Part shown: positions 10,603-19,553 of the stretch, piece after piece
How positions within the stretch are numbered: position 1 is the stretch's first letter
Layout: the number at the start of each line of letters is the position of its first letter
NCBI GenBank assembly: GCA_965240325.2
Contig: OZ251244.1
Coordinates: 496,001 to 560,000, forward strand
From: Rebecca billardiae RCC1528
Lineage: Eukaryota > Haptophyta
Length of the DNA stretch: 64,000 nucleotides
Reading direction: 5' to 3'
Position numbers and translations under genes: made by a program
The notes under the pieces: model-generated
Database searches by the model: none
Seen by the model: only the letters and a program-made list of their open reading frames with translations
What the model was told of the DNA's origin: nothing

Positions 10603-11405
10603 TGACCGCGGTGCAGGCCACGGCGCGGGCGCGAGCGCGGGACGACGACGCGACGACAGTGCGGTGGGCGCAACAGGGCCTCGCAGCTGGCCCCCGGGGT
10701 GAGCGCAGAGCAGGCAAGGCTCGGTGCACTGTGTGCGCAGCGATGGCGACCGGTCGACTCCGGGCCGGGCGTCGGGCGTGCCAGACGCCCGGGCGGCGCC
10801 GGACGAGCGCCGAGCCTTCCGCCGGTGCCCGAGGTCGATCGACTGACGACCGACGGCGCCGTCGTCGCGCTCGTATAGTCCGAAGGGCCTACGACGAATA
10901 AATAAACGCGCTGCTGCGCGCTTCTCGTCGTCATCATCGTCACCTGCTGGTGCGCCACACCCGCGTACTGTCGGGCCGCTCAGCTGATGATGCCCCAGTA
11001 GCCCACTCCGGCCGGCGGCACAGTCTGCGCACCGCCGGTGCCGCCTGAATGAATATAAGGCGCGGCGGACATCATCATCAATCACGCGGTAGGATATATA
11101 CTGCTCCCGCGCGGCCAGAAGCGCTGCGGCAACCCGCGACTACCGGTTGGCGCGCCATTTTACAGGCGGCAAGTCGTGGCGGCCCGGGCAAGGGACCCAC
11201 CGGGCGGGCGTCGCGACGCGTGGCGCCGAGCCGGGCAGTCGGTACTCGGTGGCTCACGTCGCTCACGACACAGGGGCTGCGCTGTCCTCAGACGACCGCT
11301 CTCTTAGCTCTTATGAGCTCAGATTATCCCATCAGGAAGTCAGTCGTAGACGCGGTTCGGCGGTACGCCTTCGGCAGACCCCTCTGCTCGGTGAGGTTGC
11401 CTTCT
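10603..11405. other. intergenic, convergent 3' ends
   Basis: 3' flanks of ProRS (+) and the GT31 gene (-). Two overlapping AATAAA hexamers lie at 10897-10906 and could be a poly(A) signal, although that signal is not established for this lineage. Nothing else is recognisable. Confidence 0.5.
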
Positions 11406-12986
11406 TCAGATGATGTTGCCTTCGGCAGCCAGTGCGCTGACGTTGATGAGCACGACTTGCCCGCCCGCCTCTTCCGCCGATGATGGCGGCTGCTGCATCC
11501 AGGCCCAGCGACCGAGGCCGCCGCCCTGCCGTGCGGTGGCAGGCGCCGCATCGTCAGCTGCTGCGGCAGCAGCATGTAGTAACGATGCAGCCGACGAGGC
11601 AGCAGACGAAGTGCGCCGCGACGATTGCACGCGCGCTGATGATGATGATGCGAACGCCGCATGCACCGCGAGCATCGCGTCGCCCTTCAGCCCGTGCACA
11701 GTCACGGCCCATGGCTCAAACCGAAGCGACGGCTCGCCCAATGCCAGCCCCCCGCCATCAGCGCCACCACCAGCGCCACTGTGCCGCGCGCCGCCCGCGG
11801 AGTCCCCCTGCCGATGCCGCAGCGGCTTGGCCCCGCCCTGCAGGAGCACGTTCTGGAGCCGCCTGTCGCCGCGGCGCATCCAGCCGACGTGCTGCACGTG
11901 CATGCCGTGCAGCTGCTGCACACAGTACCCAAACGCCACGTCTGTGAACCGGCCGTCCAGGAGCCACACACGTCCAGTCCGGAGCGCCTGGCCATAATCG
12001 CTGGCGTCAGCCGCAGTTTGCACGCTCGGGATCTGAGCCCGGCCCGCCTCGCCGGCCGCGCCCATGCGCGCGGCTGGGGGCCCGGCGGCGTCTGTCCCGA
12101 CAGGGAGCAGCCCGCGCCCGGAACGCCCCGTCGTGCCCGTGCGGTGGCGCCGCGACTTGCGCATCGCCACGTTGATGTGGTGCCGGCAGAGCACCCGGTG
12201 CAGCAGGGACCCCTCCCCTCCGCTCCCAAGCGGCCCGGCGCCCTTCCACCCCGCCGCCACGCTGTCGCGCGCCCACCCGGCCACCGCGGCGGGCGGGCAG
12301 CCCGTACTCTCGAGCCGCGCGAGCGCTGCCAAGCATCTCGGCTCGAAGCCGCGCGCGCGCTCGAGCGCGGCGCTCGAGACGATCGTGCCCGGCCCACCCG
12401 CCGCATAGAAGAGGACCTCGCCGCGCGCGCGCGCAGCGCTGAAGTTGCGGCCGCGGAAAGGGCGGGCGCCGTCGCGGAAGAACTTGATCATGCTCCCTTG
12501 CGCGCCCGCGCTCCAGAAGATGGTGCCGGCGACCACGCTCCGGACGCGCCCGTCGCCCAGGGCGCCGAACAGCGCCTCGAGCCGCGGCAGGACGATGTAG
12601 CAGTCGTCATCCACACGCACAAACCACGACGGGCGGTCGCGAGTACTCGTGGCGTTGTGGTGGTGCGCAAACGCGTGGGCCCAGATGGCGAGGTCCTTTC
12701 GGTTGGGCTCGCTGTCGCTCACATCTAGAAACACCAGCTGCGACGCGCTCACCGCGAGCGCGCCCTCGACCTGCGCACGCACGTCGCGACCGAACACGTA
12801 GAAGACGCGCGCGCTCGGGGGCCGATTCCACGTGTCGAGAGTCGCGCGCGCGGTGCGGAGCGTGCGCTGGCTCGTCGTCACGTACACCCGGTAGTCCGGC
12901 GCCGACAGGCCCGCAACGGATGAAAGCAGTGTCGTTGCGAGCACGACCACAGCCGCGGCAGAGGCGCCGCCGCTCTCATCGTGCAT
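11406..12986 (-). CDS. Fringe-like glycosyltransferase (GT31 family)
   Basis: Single exon, 526 residues from the ATG at 12984-12986. An in-frame ATG 24 bp upstream (13008-13010) is an alternative. The N-terminus has a hydrophobic run (AAAVVVLATTLLSSVAGL) that acts as a signal peptide or type II anchor. The catalytic domain starts YRVYVTTSQRTLRTARATLDTW; the DxD metal-binding motif is in WFVRVDDDCYIVLPRLEAL (about residue 125); FYAAGGPGTIVSSAAL corresponds to the GG(A/P)G loop of Fringe/core-1 galactosyltransferases. The last ~150 residues are low-complexity and Ser/Ala-rich. It probably transfers a sugar from a UDP donor to glycoproteins in the Golgi; acceptor and sugar cannot be read from sequence. 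Head to head with the fluoride channel gene. Confidence 0.75.
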   Translation of the reverse strand: MHDESGGASAAAVVVLATTLLSSVAGLSAPDYRVYVTTSQRTLRTARATLDTWNRPPSARVFYVFGRDVRAQVEGALAVSASQLVFLDVSDSEPNRKDLAIWAHAFAHHHNATSTRDRPSWFVRVDDDCYIVLPRLEALFGALGDGRVRSVVAGTIFWSAGAQGSMIKFFRDGARPFRGRNFSAARARGEVLFYAAGGPGTIVSSAALERARGFEPRCLAALARLESTGCPPAAVAGWARDSVAAGWKGAGPLGSGGEGSLLHRVLCRHHINVAMRKSRRHRTGTTGRSGRGLLPVGTDAAGPPAARMGAAGEAGRAQIPSVQTAADASDYGQALRTGRVWLLDGRFTDVAFGYCVQQLHGMHVQHVGWMRRGDRRLQNVLLQGGAKPLRHRQGDSAGGARHSGAGGGADGGGLALGEPSLRFEPWAVTVHGLKGDAMLAVHAAFASSSSARVQSSRRTSSAASSAASLLHAAAAAADDAAPATARQGGGLGRWAWMQQPPSSAEEAGGQVVLINVSALAAEGNII

Positions 12987-13030
12987 GGGCGCGGGCCGGG
13001 GCCACCACATCGTGCATGGGCGCGGGCCGG
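12977..13030. promoter_or_regulatory. 62 bp bidirectional promoter with a 23 bp direct repeat
   Basis: CATCGTGCATGGGCGCGGGC followed by CGG occurs at 12977-12999 and again at 13008-13030. The repeat covers the GT31 start codon and most of the gap to the CrcB start at 13049. Whether it is regulatory is inferred only from its position. Confidence 0.5.
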
Positions 13031-13048
13031 TCCCACCCTGTCCGGCCC

Positions 13049-13516
13049 ATGTCCGGCTGTTCCATGGCTGCCGCGCCAAACTCTCGTCGACAGGTACTGC
13101 TCCTCGTCGCCATGGCCGTCGGAGGGCACGCGTCGAAGGCGGATGCGTCCCTCGTGGCGGTCGGTGCCGCGGTTGGAGGCGCAGCACGTCACTGGTGCGC
13201 GCGCACGCACCCCGGCCCATGGACAGTCGCCGCGATCAATGTCGCCGGCTCGGCCGTGCTCGGGGCTCTCGCCGGCTGCTCGCCGCTGCCGCCGGCTGCG
13301 CGCCTGCTACTGGGGACCGGGCTGTGCGGCGGATTCACGACGTTCTCAACGTACAGCGTCGACGTCGTGCGCATGCTCGAGGCGGGCCGCCTAGGCCACG
13401 CGGTGCTCTATGTGTGCGCGAACAACGCGGGCGGCGTGCTCGCCGCCGCAGGCGGCCTGTACGCTGGCAAAGCGGCGGCGAAGACGCAGCTCGTCTCAAG
13501 ACTCTGCGGCAAGTGA
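13049..13516 (+). CDS. crcB: CrcB/Fluc-type fluoride ion channel
   Basis: Single exon, 155 residues from the ATG at 13049 (13064 is possible). After a short N-terminal leader with a hydrophobic stretch (RRQVLLLVAMAVGG) the CrcB domain follows: GAAVGGAARHW corresponds to the bacterial GG-x-x-G-A-x-x-R-Y/H helix, INVAGSAVLGALAG to the conserved N-x-x-G-S helix, and LCGGFTTFSTYSVDV to the hallmark G-G-(F/L)-T-T-F-S-T motif that lines the pore. A final helix contains NNAGGVLAAAGG. Four membrane segments in one domain is the bacterial dual-topology form; fungal and plant FEX proteins are two fused domains. Role: export of cytoplasmic fluoride. Origin by bacterial transfer or from an organelle ancestor is inference. 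Confidence 0.88.
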   Translation: MSGCSMAAAPNSRRQVLLLVAMAVGGHASKADASLVAVGAAVGGAARHWCARTHPGPWTVAAINVAGSAVLGALAGCSPLPPAARLLLGTGLCGGFTTFSTYSVDVVRMLEAGRLGHAVLYVCANNAGGVLAAAGGLYAGKAAAKTQLVSRLCGK

Positions 13517-13870
13517 TCGGCCTTCGGCCGAATCTACGCCGGCGTGGGCCTCGCCCACGCACGTTCTCAAGGCTCAAGCTGATGTTCACAAGGCAGGCCC
13601 GCCTCGCGGCTCGGCCGCCATCATTCTGTGCTCGATTTTGGCTCCGCCATTCCGGCACCGGCGAACCGCCCTCGTCCGGGGCGCGCGACCGTGACGGTTG
13701 GCCGTTGGTCATGGTCACGCTCCTGACGAAGTACAATCGGCAGTGACGGTACTGTATGATGAACAGTACACCGCCCTTGACAGTACGCACTCTGAACTCT
13801 TAACTCCGCTGCAGCGAGCAGTGCCCTGCCCAGGCCGGTGGCGGAGACGCGACGCATCGGAGGCGGAGCG
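13517..13870. other. intergenic, CrcB 3' flank and exostosin-like 5' flank
   Basis: Lower GC than the flanking genes around 13730-13810. Several GTAC-centred motifs (GGTACTGTA, ACAGTACA, GACAGTACG) lie 70-130 bp before the ATG at 13871. No gene. Confidence 0.5.
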
Positions 13871-16800
13871 ATGCGACGATGCGCGGCCGTCCTCCTCGCG
13901 CTCACCGCCGCGTCGGGCGCTCGCTCGTCGCGCTGCCCCGCGCGCTGCCACGAGCGCGGCACCTGCGACGAGCACCGTGGCGTGTGCCACTGCCCGCTCT
14001 CGCACACGGGGCCGGACTGCTCGCAGCTCGCCATGCCGGCGTGCGCCTTCCACAATTACACGCTCGTGGGTAAGACGTACTTCATGTTCGAGCTGAACCG
14101 CACGCGGCCGAACTGGCTCGGCGCGGTGCCGTGCGCGTGCCTCGAGCAGGCCGCCGCGCACCACCTGCTCTGCCCGCTGCAGGCCAACCAGGGAGGGCTC
14201 GTGCGCGGCCAGTGCGCTGTGGCCGTGGTGTGCGCGCGGGCGCCACCCAGCTTGGCGCAGCTCGCCGAGAGCCCGGCGGACGCCACGTGGGTGGAGGCGC
14301 ACATGGCGTTCGATCCCTCGCGGATCCGCAACGGCGGCACGCCCTTCCACCTCGTCGTCGATCGCGAGCTCGACGGCGGCGTCGCCGCGGTCAGCGCAGC
14401 GCACGGAGTGCGTCCGCTGCCGCTGCGCGCGTGCGGCGGCGCGCGCTGCGGCCTGCGTGGCACTTGTGAGGAGCGTGAGGGCGTGCCGCGCTGCCGCTGC
14501 CTGCCGGGCTTCGCGCCCGCACCCGCGCGCGCAGGCGGCGGCGACGCGCGCGGCGAGGCGTGCGCCCTCGAGCGCCCGCGCAAGCCGCCCCCGCCCTGGT
14601 CGATCGCGCAGCGGCACGCGCCGGTGTCAGCCAGCCCGGCAGTCCGGTGGAACTCGGAGTACCCTCAGCCGTGCCCGAACGCGTGCCGCGGCCGCGGCGC
14701 GTGCGACGGGCTCGGCTTCTGCAAGTGCCCGCCGGGCTGGTGGGGCCTCGACTGCGCCATCCGCCTCGACCCCGCCACCGGCAGGCCGGCGCACGAGGGG
14801 GCGCTCCCGATCGACCGCGACCGCCCGGTCTATGCCAGCATGGCCGCCTCGCTGCGCGCCAGGCGCGCAGAAGGGGCCGCGCGCGGTGGGCGGCGGCAGC
14901 CCGTGCTGCCGGAGAGCTCGAACGACGCGCTGCTGCAGCGCGTGCTGCCGGCGCGCGGGGCCGCTGCCGCCCCACGCCGCGCCGCCGCGCCGCCCGCCTC
15001 GTCGCGCGTGCGTATCTACGTGTATCCACTGAGGCCGCACCTGCGATGGGTGAACGTGCGCGTGTATAATCAACTGCCGTGGGCGCTGCTCGAGCTGCTG
15101 CTCGCCTCGGCGCACGTGGCGCCGAGCGCGGAGGACGCGACGCACTTCTTCGTGCCGGGCGCGACGCTGCCGCACTGGGGCGGCATGGCCGCGCGCTTCC
15201 GCGCCGTGCTTGACGGCTGGGGCTGGGCGATCGATGCGGCCGTGCGCGCGCGCTCGCCCAATCAGCTCGTGCCGGTGTCGGGCGATCGCGCGTGGGCGGA
15301 GCACTGGGGGCGGGGGGTCCGGCCGAGCCTGGCCGGAGTGCCGGGCGCCTTCAACCCGTCGAACCGCTCGGCGGTGCTCGTCGCGCTGCAGTACAACGGG
15401 CGCGAGGACCTGCTGCCCGACGACCGGTGTGACGTGTGCTTTGTCCGCGGCCGCGACGTGATGCTGCCGCCGCTCCCGTCGGCTGCAGACGCGTATCTCG
15501 GCTGCGCGCCGCTGCGCGAGCGCAGCCCGTGGGCGTGCGCGCGCGCGGCCGGGCCGCCGCTCGCCGAGAGCGCGGGCGGCGCGGACGAGCGCGCGGCGAG
15601 GGCGGCGCGTGCATGCCGCCGCGCACGGCTGGTCGCTGATCGCCAGTGGGCAACGCAGCCCAAGCCGAAGGGCCCCAGGGAGAAGCAGACAGGAGGCGCG
15701 GCGGCGCGCGCGGCGGCGCGCAACGGCCGCGGCGGCGGCGGCGGCGGTGCGATGGCGGCGGCAGTGGCAGCCGGGCCTGAGCGCCACGCGCGCCGGCGCA
15801 GGCGGCTGCTCCCCCGCCCGCGGCCAAAGTCGCCGACGAGCGCGCACGCGCCTGGCGCGCCGCGCCGCGCCGCGCCGCTGCTGTCGTCGGAGTCAGAGCC
15901 CTCCTCGCTCAAGGGAGCCAAGGGGGCTACCCGCGTCCCAGCGGCAAGGGAGCCACCCACTGCCCGCGTCCCAGGAGCGGCAAGGGAGCCCTCCTCGCTC
16001 GTTTTCTTTGCCGGCGCGATCCAGGGGAGGACGGAGCTGCCGCCAGCGCCGGCGGCGGGCGGGGCCTCCGCAGGCGCGCATGGGCCGGCGCGGCCGCAGC
16101 GGCAGCCGGCAGACGCGGTGGGCGCTCAGCTCTCCCTCGCCGAGGCGTCCGAGCTGGCGAGCGAGCAGTGGACGGCCGCGGGCCGCTCGCGCGCGTACAA
16201 GCTGCGCTACCGCCTGCCGCCCTCCTTCCGGCGGAACGACCGCGCGTACGCACTCGACTGGCGGAGGCTGCTGTCCGACTTGCACGCGCGCAGGGCCGGG
16301 TGGCGCGTCGTGAACTCGGCCGAGCCCGCTGCCCCGGGCGGCGGCACGCGCGGGCGCCCCGTGGCCAAGATTGACGCGATGGCGCGCGCGGTCTTCTGCG
16401 CCGTCCCTCCGGGGAGCTCTGGCGGCTGGGGCGCGCGCTACCTCCCCGCTGCGCTGCTCGGGTGCGTCCCTGTCTTTGTCAAGCCCGCGCCGCACGCCGA
16501 CCCGTTTGACGAAATCCTCGACTGGCGCGGCGCGGCCGTGCACGCGGGCACCCTCGCTGAGCTCGCCTCGCTGCACAGAAACCTCTCAGCCCTCGCGGCG
16601 GATGCGCGGGCGCTCGCGGCGAAGCACGCCGCGCTCGAGCGCGTCTGGCCCGCCCTGATCTGGTCCACGCTGTACGAGGGCTGCCTCGCCCCAGCGCCAT
16701 CGCCGCAAGTGGCGGGGGCCGTGGCGCGGGCCTCGGCTCGCGGCCGCGCGCGTCGTCGGCTCCTCCCACGGTCTCAGGGGCGGCGGCCTGCCAGCGGCGG

Positions 16801-16957
16801 CCATCCGAAAGGCGTCGCCATCGCCCGTTCCGCCTCAGTCACGGCCACCGCTGCGGCCCACCGACCGGCCCCCGCGTTGCAGCCTGTCACCGACGCATGG
16901 GACGCGCTCATCCGCACCCTGGAGCGTCGGCTCGGGTCAGATGGCAGCCCGCGATGA
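13871..16957 (+). CDS. exostosin-like (GT47) protein with EGF-like modules
   Basis: Single exon, 1,028 residues. Signal peptide MRRCAAVLLALTAASGARS. Three EGF-like modules: CPARCHERGTCDEHRGVCHC (residues ~22-45), CGGARCGLRGTCEEREG (~190) and CPNACRGRGACDGLGFCKCP (~275). The exostosin domain starts at VRIYVYPLRPHLRW (~378), with THFFVPGATLPHWGG and LVALQYNGREDL. A low-complexity insert of roughly 200 residues (R/A/G-rich, with repeated KGA and VPAARE words) splits it; the C-terminal half has FFAGAIQGR and GWGARYLPAALLGCVPVFVK. The last part matches the G-W...R...A...GCVPV(I/F) motif of exostosin acceptor domains. Probably a Golgi or secreted glycosyltransferase for cell-surface polysaccharide; EGF plus GT47 combinations are common in algae. 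The internal insert makes activity uncertain. Confidence 0.8.
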   Translation: MRRCAAVLLALTAASGARSSRCPARCHERGTCDEHRGVCHCPLSHTGPDCSQLAMPACAFHNYTLVGKTYFMFELNRTRPNWLGAVPCACLEQAAAHHLLCPLQANQGGLVRGQCAVAVVCARAPPSLAQLAESPADATWVEAHMAFDPSRIRNGGTPFHLVVDRELDGGVAAVSAAHGVRPLPLRACGGARCGLRGTCEEREGVPRCRCLPGFAPAPARAGGGDARGEACALERPRKPPPPWSIAQRHAPVSASPAVRWNSEYPQPCPNACRGRGACDGLGFCKCPPGWWGLDCAIRLDPATGRPAHEGALPIDRDRPVYASMAASLRARRAEGAARGGRRQPVLPESSNDALLQRVLPARGAAAAPRRAAAPPASSRVRIYVYPLRPHLRWVNVRVYNQLPWALLELLLASAHVAPSAEDATHFFVPGATLPHWGGMAARFRAVLDGWGWAIDAAVRARSPNQLVPVSGDRAWAEHWGRGVRPSLAGVPGAFNPSNRSAVLVALQYNGREDLLPDDRCDVCFVRGRDVMLPPLPSAADAYLGCAPLRERSPWACARAAGPPLAESAGGADERAARAARACRRARLVADRQWATQPKPKGPREKQTGGAAARAAARNGRGGGGGGAMAAAVAAGPERHARRRRRLLPRPRPKSPTSAHAPGAPRRAAPLLSSESEPSSLKGAKGATRVPAAREPPTARVPGAAREPSSLVFFAGAIQGRTELPPAPAAGGASAGAHGPARPQRQPADAVGAQLSLAEASELASEQWTAAGRSRAYKLRYRLPPSFRRNDRAYALDWRRLLSDLHARRAGWRVVNSAEPAAPGGGTRGRPVAKIDAMARAVFCAVPPGSSGGWGARYLPAALLGCVPVFVKPAPHADPFDEILDWRGAAVHAGTLAELASLHRNLSALAADARALAAKHAALERVWPALIWSTLYEGCLAPAPSPQVAGAVARASARGRARRRLLPRSQGRRPASGGHPKGVAIARSASVTATAAAHRPAPALQPVTDAWDALIRTLERRLGSDGSPR

Positions 16958-17581
16958 AGGCATTTCGCGACCGCGCCGCGCGTGCACGAATGAGGAGCTC
17001 GCTATATTGACCACAATAATGATCGACCGCGGCGGCACGCACGGACCGACCCGCGACCGGGTGACGGTCCGGGTCCGAGCCGGGGCGCGAATTCGGATCG
17101 TCGGCGCCCCGGCCTGTTGATGCGTCAGTGCTGCCGAGTTGAAGCGGGCCGCGGGGCCGCCTACCTAGTACCTACCACCGTCACCGTGTCGGGACGACGA
17201 CGACGACGAGCACTGTACAGCTCGGCGTGTGCCATTCCTCGACCCACATCCTCACTGTGCGCACGCTGTGACGCTGACGCCAACCATCCGCGCTGCCTTG
17301 CACAAGCTTCTTCTGTTCGTCATCCTGTGGTCAGACCGAGTTTCAGGCACATCACGCACGCGCCGATTGCATCGTGAAACTTGATGGTCTGCGCGGGCAG
17401 CTCGTTCTTGTTGTAGTTCACTGCAATCTACGCCTTCGACGCCCGTCTGTTCGGCGCGTAGCCGACGGGGCAGGCGTGTTCGATCGAGCCAGGCAGACGT
17501 TTGGGTGCGACAGTGCGAGCGAGCGCGGGCGGCAACGTGGTGCTCTCTGCTGCAAGCCTGAGTATTAGATACGACGTACAG
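16958..17581. other. intergenic
   Basis: No recognisable gene. A short (GAC)n-like stretch occurs near 17192-17208. The right end (17574-17581, ACGTACAG) is the target-site duplication of the adjacent transposon. Confidence 0.5.
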
Positions 17582-18355
17582 CAGGGCTGGGAGTTCGTGA
17601 TCACGTGAGCGTGATATCACGGCGTGATCACGTGACACGTGATCACGTGACGCGTCACGTCGGCAATGGGTCCGTCACGTGACAGCAGTCCGGTAGCCAT
17701 GGTGTGCACCCGGACAGCCCCCGGGCCCGAGGCCGGGGCAGTGCGCGCCTGCGCGGGGGCGCGCCGACTCCGCCGAGACAGTACTCGACGAGCCGCAAGG
17801 CGAGTTCGCGGCCGCAGTCGGATGAGCCGCCGTGGCGGACGCGCCGAGCGCGGAGGCGGGCGCGCCGAGCGCGGAGTCGGCGCGTGAGAAGAAGCGCCTC
17901 AAGCCGGGGAGCGCCAGCTGGGCAAGGCGCGCCCGATCCCATCCTCGAGCGCACCAATGAATGGCCACGCGCGGCCCGGGCCGCGGAAGGGCTCCGGCGC
18001 GGTGAGTGCGCGCGAGCTGGCCAAGTTTAAGATGGCTCGGCAGGCGAGCCTCATGCAGGTATTCAAAGACGGGGCTGCTGACCACGACTAGTCGGAGTGC
18101 AGCTGTCTAATCGCGCTCTTCATGAGTACTCGTCCGCGAGTACAAGTTTGTCTGTCGGTAGACGATTGAGATTTCGTCATTATTCACTCCCAAATAGGCC
18201 CAAAACATTTCGTCGCCTCGCGCCGGCGGGGCCCCGGGGGGACACCCCCCGGACCCCCCCGTGGGCCGGACTCGTCACGTGATGTCACGATCACGCGCCT
18301 GTTGGGCAGCCGTGACGACACGTGATGGTCACTGTACGACGAATTCCCAGCCCTG
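17582..18355. mobile_element. non-autonomous hAT-like DNA transposon with intact 8 bp TSD
   Basis: 774 bp bounded by a 17 bp terminal inverted repeat CAGGGCTGGGARTTCGT (one mismatch) at 17582-17598 and, reverse-complemented, at 18339-18355. It is flanked on both sides by ACGTACAG (17574-17581 and 18356-18363). CAGGG-type ends with 8 bp duplications are the signature of the hAT superfamily. Both ends carry clusters of CACGTGA/TGATCACGTGA words (17597-17680 and about 18275-18327), as expected of subterminal transposase-binding sites. No transposase is present. The element ends about 60 bp upstream of the first sulfotransferase-like start codon. Confidence 0.88.
17957..18091 (+). CDS. 44-codon ORF inside the hAT-like element
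   Basis: ATG at 17957, TAG at 18089. The peptide includes SARELAKFKMARQASLMQVF and looks like an amphipathic helix rather than GC-driven noise. I do not recognise it. It could be a fragment of a captured host gene or of a transposase. Confidence 0.25.
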   Translation: MNGHARPGPRKGSGAVSARELAKFKMARQASLMQVFKDGAADHD

Positions 18356-18423
18356 ACGTACAGTAGTGTAACGACATGGTACAGCACGCACTGTAACGGT
18401 TTGCAAACCAACCGGTGTGCCTC

Positions 18424-19464
18424 ATGGCGCTCGGCGCGGCCGCGCTCGTGGCGGCGGCCGCCGGGGCCGCGCCCCCGCCCCTCATCCCCCCGTTCGTGCT
18501 CGCCTCTGCATCTTGCTCGGGCTCCACGTGGATTGTGGCGACGCTGCGCGTGCTGCTCGAGCAGGCCGCCGGCGTGACGATGTGCGAAACGACAAGGGAG
18601 GCGGGCGCGGAGATGCTCCACCCGCACCCAGACCGAGAGTGGCGCGGCGTGCGGCTGGACAAGGCCGGCACGCTCAGGCGGATGCTCACGCTGCACCGCG
18701 AGTGCTCTGCGGCCAACGCGACCATGCTCCTGAAGGTGTCGACGAGCGTGAGCTCGCAGAGAGGCATTCCGTACATGGATGTCGCGCACGTGCTGCAGAA
18801 GATGCGCGCCCGCACAGCGCTGACGTACCGGATGAACGTGATCGACCGTTTCGTCTGCGCGGCGAGGGACTGCATGGCTACGAATGGGATCGAGCGCGTG
18901 TGGTCGAACAACGGCAGCGTGATCCCGATGCCGAGCAACGCGCACGAGTGCTTCGAGCGGCGCAAAAACGTGGCGGCACCCCACGACGGACCACACCAAC
19001 ATCAACACAGCCTCAGAGGCGCGGCCAAGGATCCGTCGCCCACGGAGAAGATCAACGTCATCCGTGCGCAGGGCTTCTTCCATAGGATCTCCCTTTGGCG
19101 CGACAGCGAGGGGCCCGAGGTCGCCCTGAAGATGGACGCTCTGGGCTACGGCCCGCGCCCCATCATGCCGGTGCCGTACGAGCAGCTCGCGCTCTCCGGG
19201 CACACGCCCGAGCTCATCGGCTGGAGCGTGGCCGCCTTCCAACATCTGCTGCGAGTGTTCCTCGGGCGCGAGGTGGATGCGGGTGCGATTGAGCGGGTGC
19301 TCGCGAAGGGCGCGGGTAAGCGGCCGAAGCCGGCGTCGCACCGCGCCGCGTTCTACAACTTCGAGTTCGTCCAGAGTGCGATGCGCGAATCGACAGAGCT
19401 GGCCCCGACCCTCAAGGCGATGCTGCGCGACGACCTACATCCTACCGGGCCGCTGGACGACTGA
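18424..19464 (+). CDS. sulfotransferase-like protein, copy 1 (diverged or truncated C-terminus)
   Basis: Single exon, 346 residues. Signal peptide-like start MALGAAALVAAAAGAAPPP. SCSGSTWI at residues ~33-40 fits the 5'-phosphosulfate-binding loop (S-G-S/T-T-W) of sulfotransferases; TYRMNVIDRFVCAARDC (~140) fits the 3'-phosphate region (R-x-x-x-D-R-x-x-S/C); VPYEQLAL and HLLRVFLG fit the C-terminal Y-E-x-L...FLG part. It probably uses PAPS to sulfate a secreted or Golgi acceptor. Nearly identical to the gene at 27333-28514. Differences are a ~36 bp insertion (residues encoded near 18985-19024) and a sequence break at about 19435, after which the reading frame ends in eight unrelated residues (HPTGPLDD). 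Confidence 0.6.
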   Translation: MALGAAALVAAAAGAAPPPLIPPFVLASASCSGSTWIVATLRVLLEQAAGVTMCETTREAGAEMLHPHPDREWRGVRLDKAGTLRRMLTLHRECSAANATMLLKVSTSVSSQRGIPYMDVAHVLQKMRARTALTYRMNVIDRFVCAARDCMATNGIERVWSNNGSVIPMPSNAHECFERRKNVAAPHDGPHQHQHSLRGAAKDPSPTEKINVIRAQGFFHRISLWRDSEGPEVALKMDALGYGPRPIMPVPYEQLALSGHTPELIGWSVAAFQHLLRVFLGREVDAGAIERVLAKGAGKRPKPASHRAAFYNFEFVQSAMRESTELAPTLKAMLRDDLHPTGPLDD

Positions 19465-19553
19465 CGGGGCGTGACGATGACGACAATGCGGCGGACACTA
19501 CGCGCGTGTGCCACCCGCATTACTATCGCCCTGGCCAGTCTGCAGTCGGCTAC

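Noticed and set aside
17590-17680. CACGTG cluster as a stand-alone G-box promoter
   Set aside because: The cluster is confined to the ends of the hAT-like element and recurs at its other end, so subterminal transposase sites explain it better.
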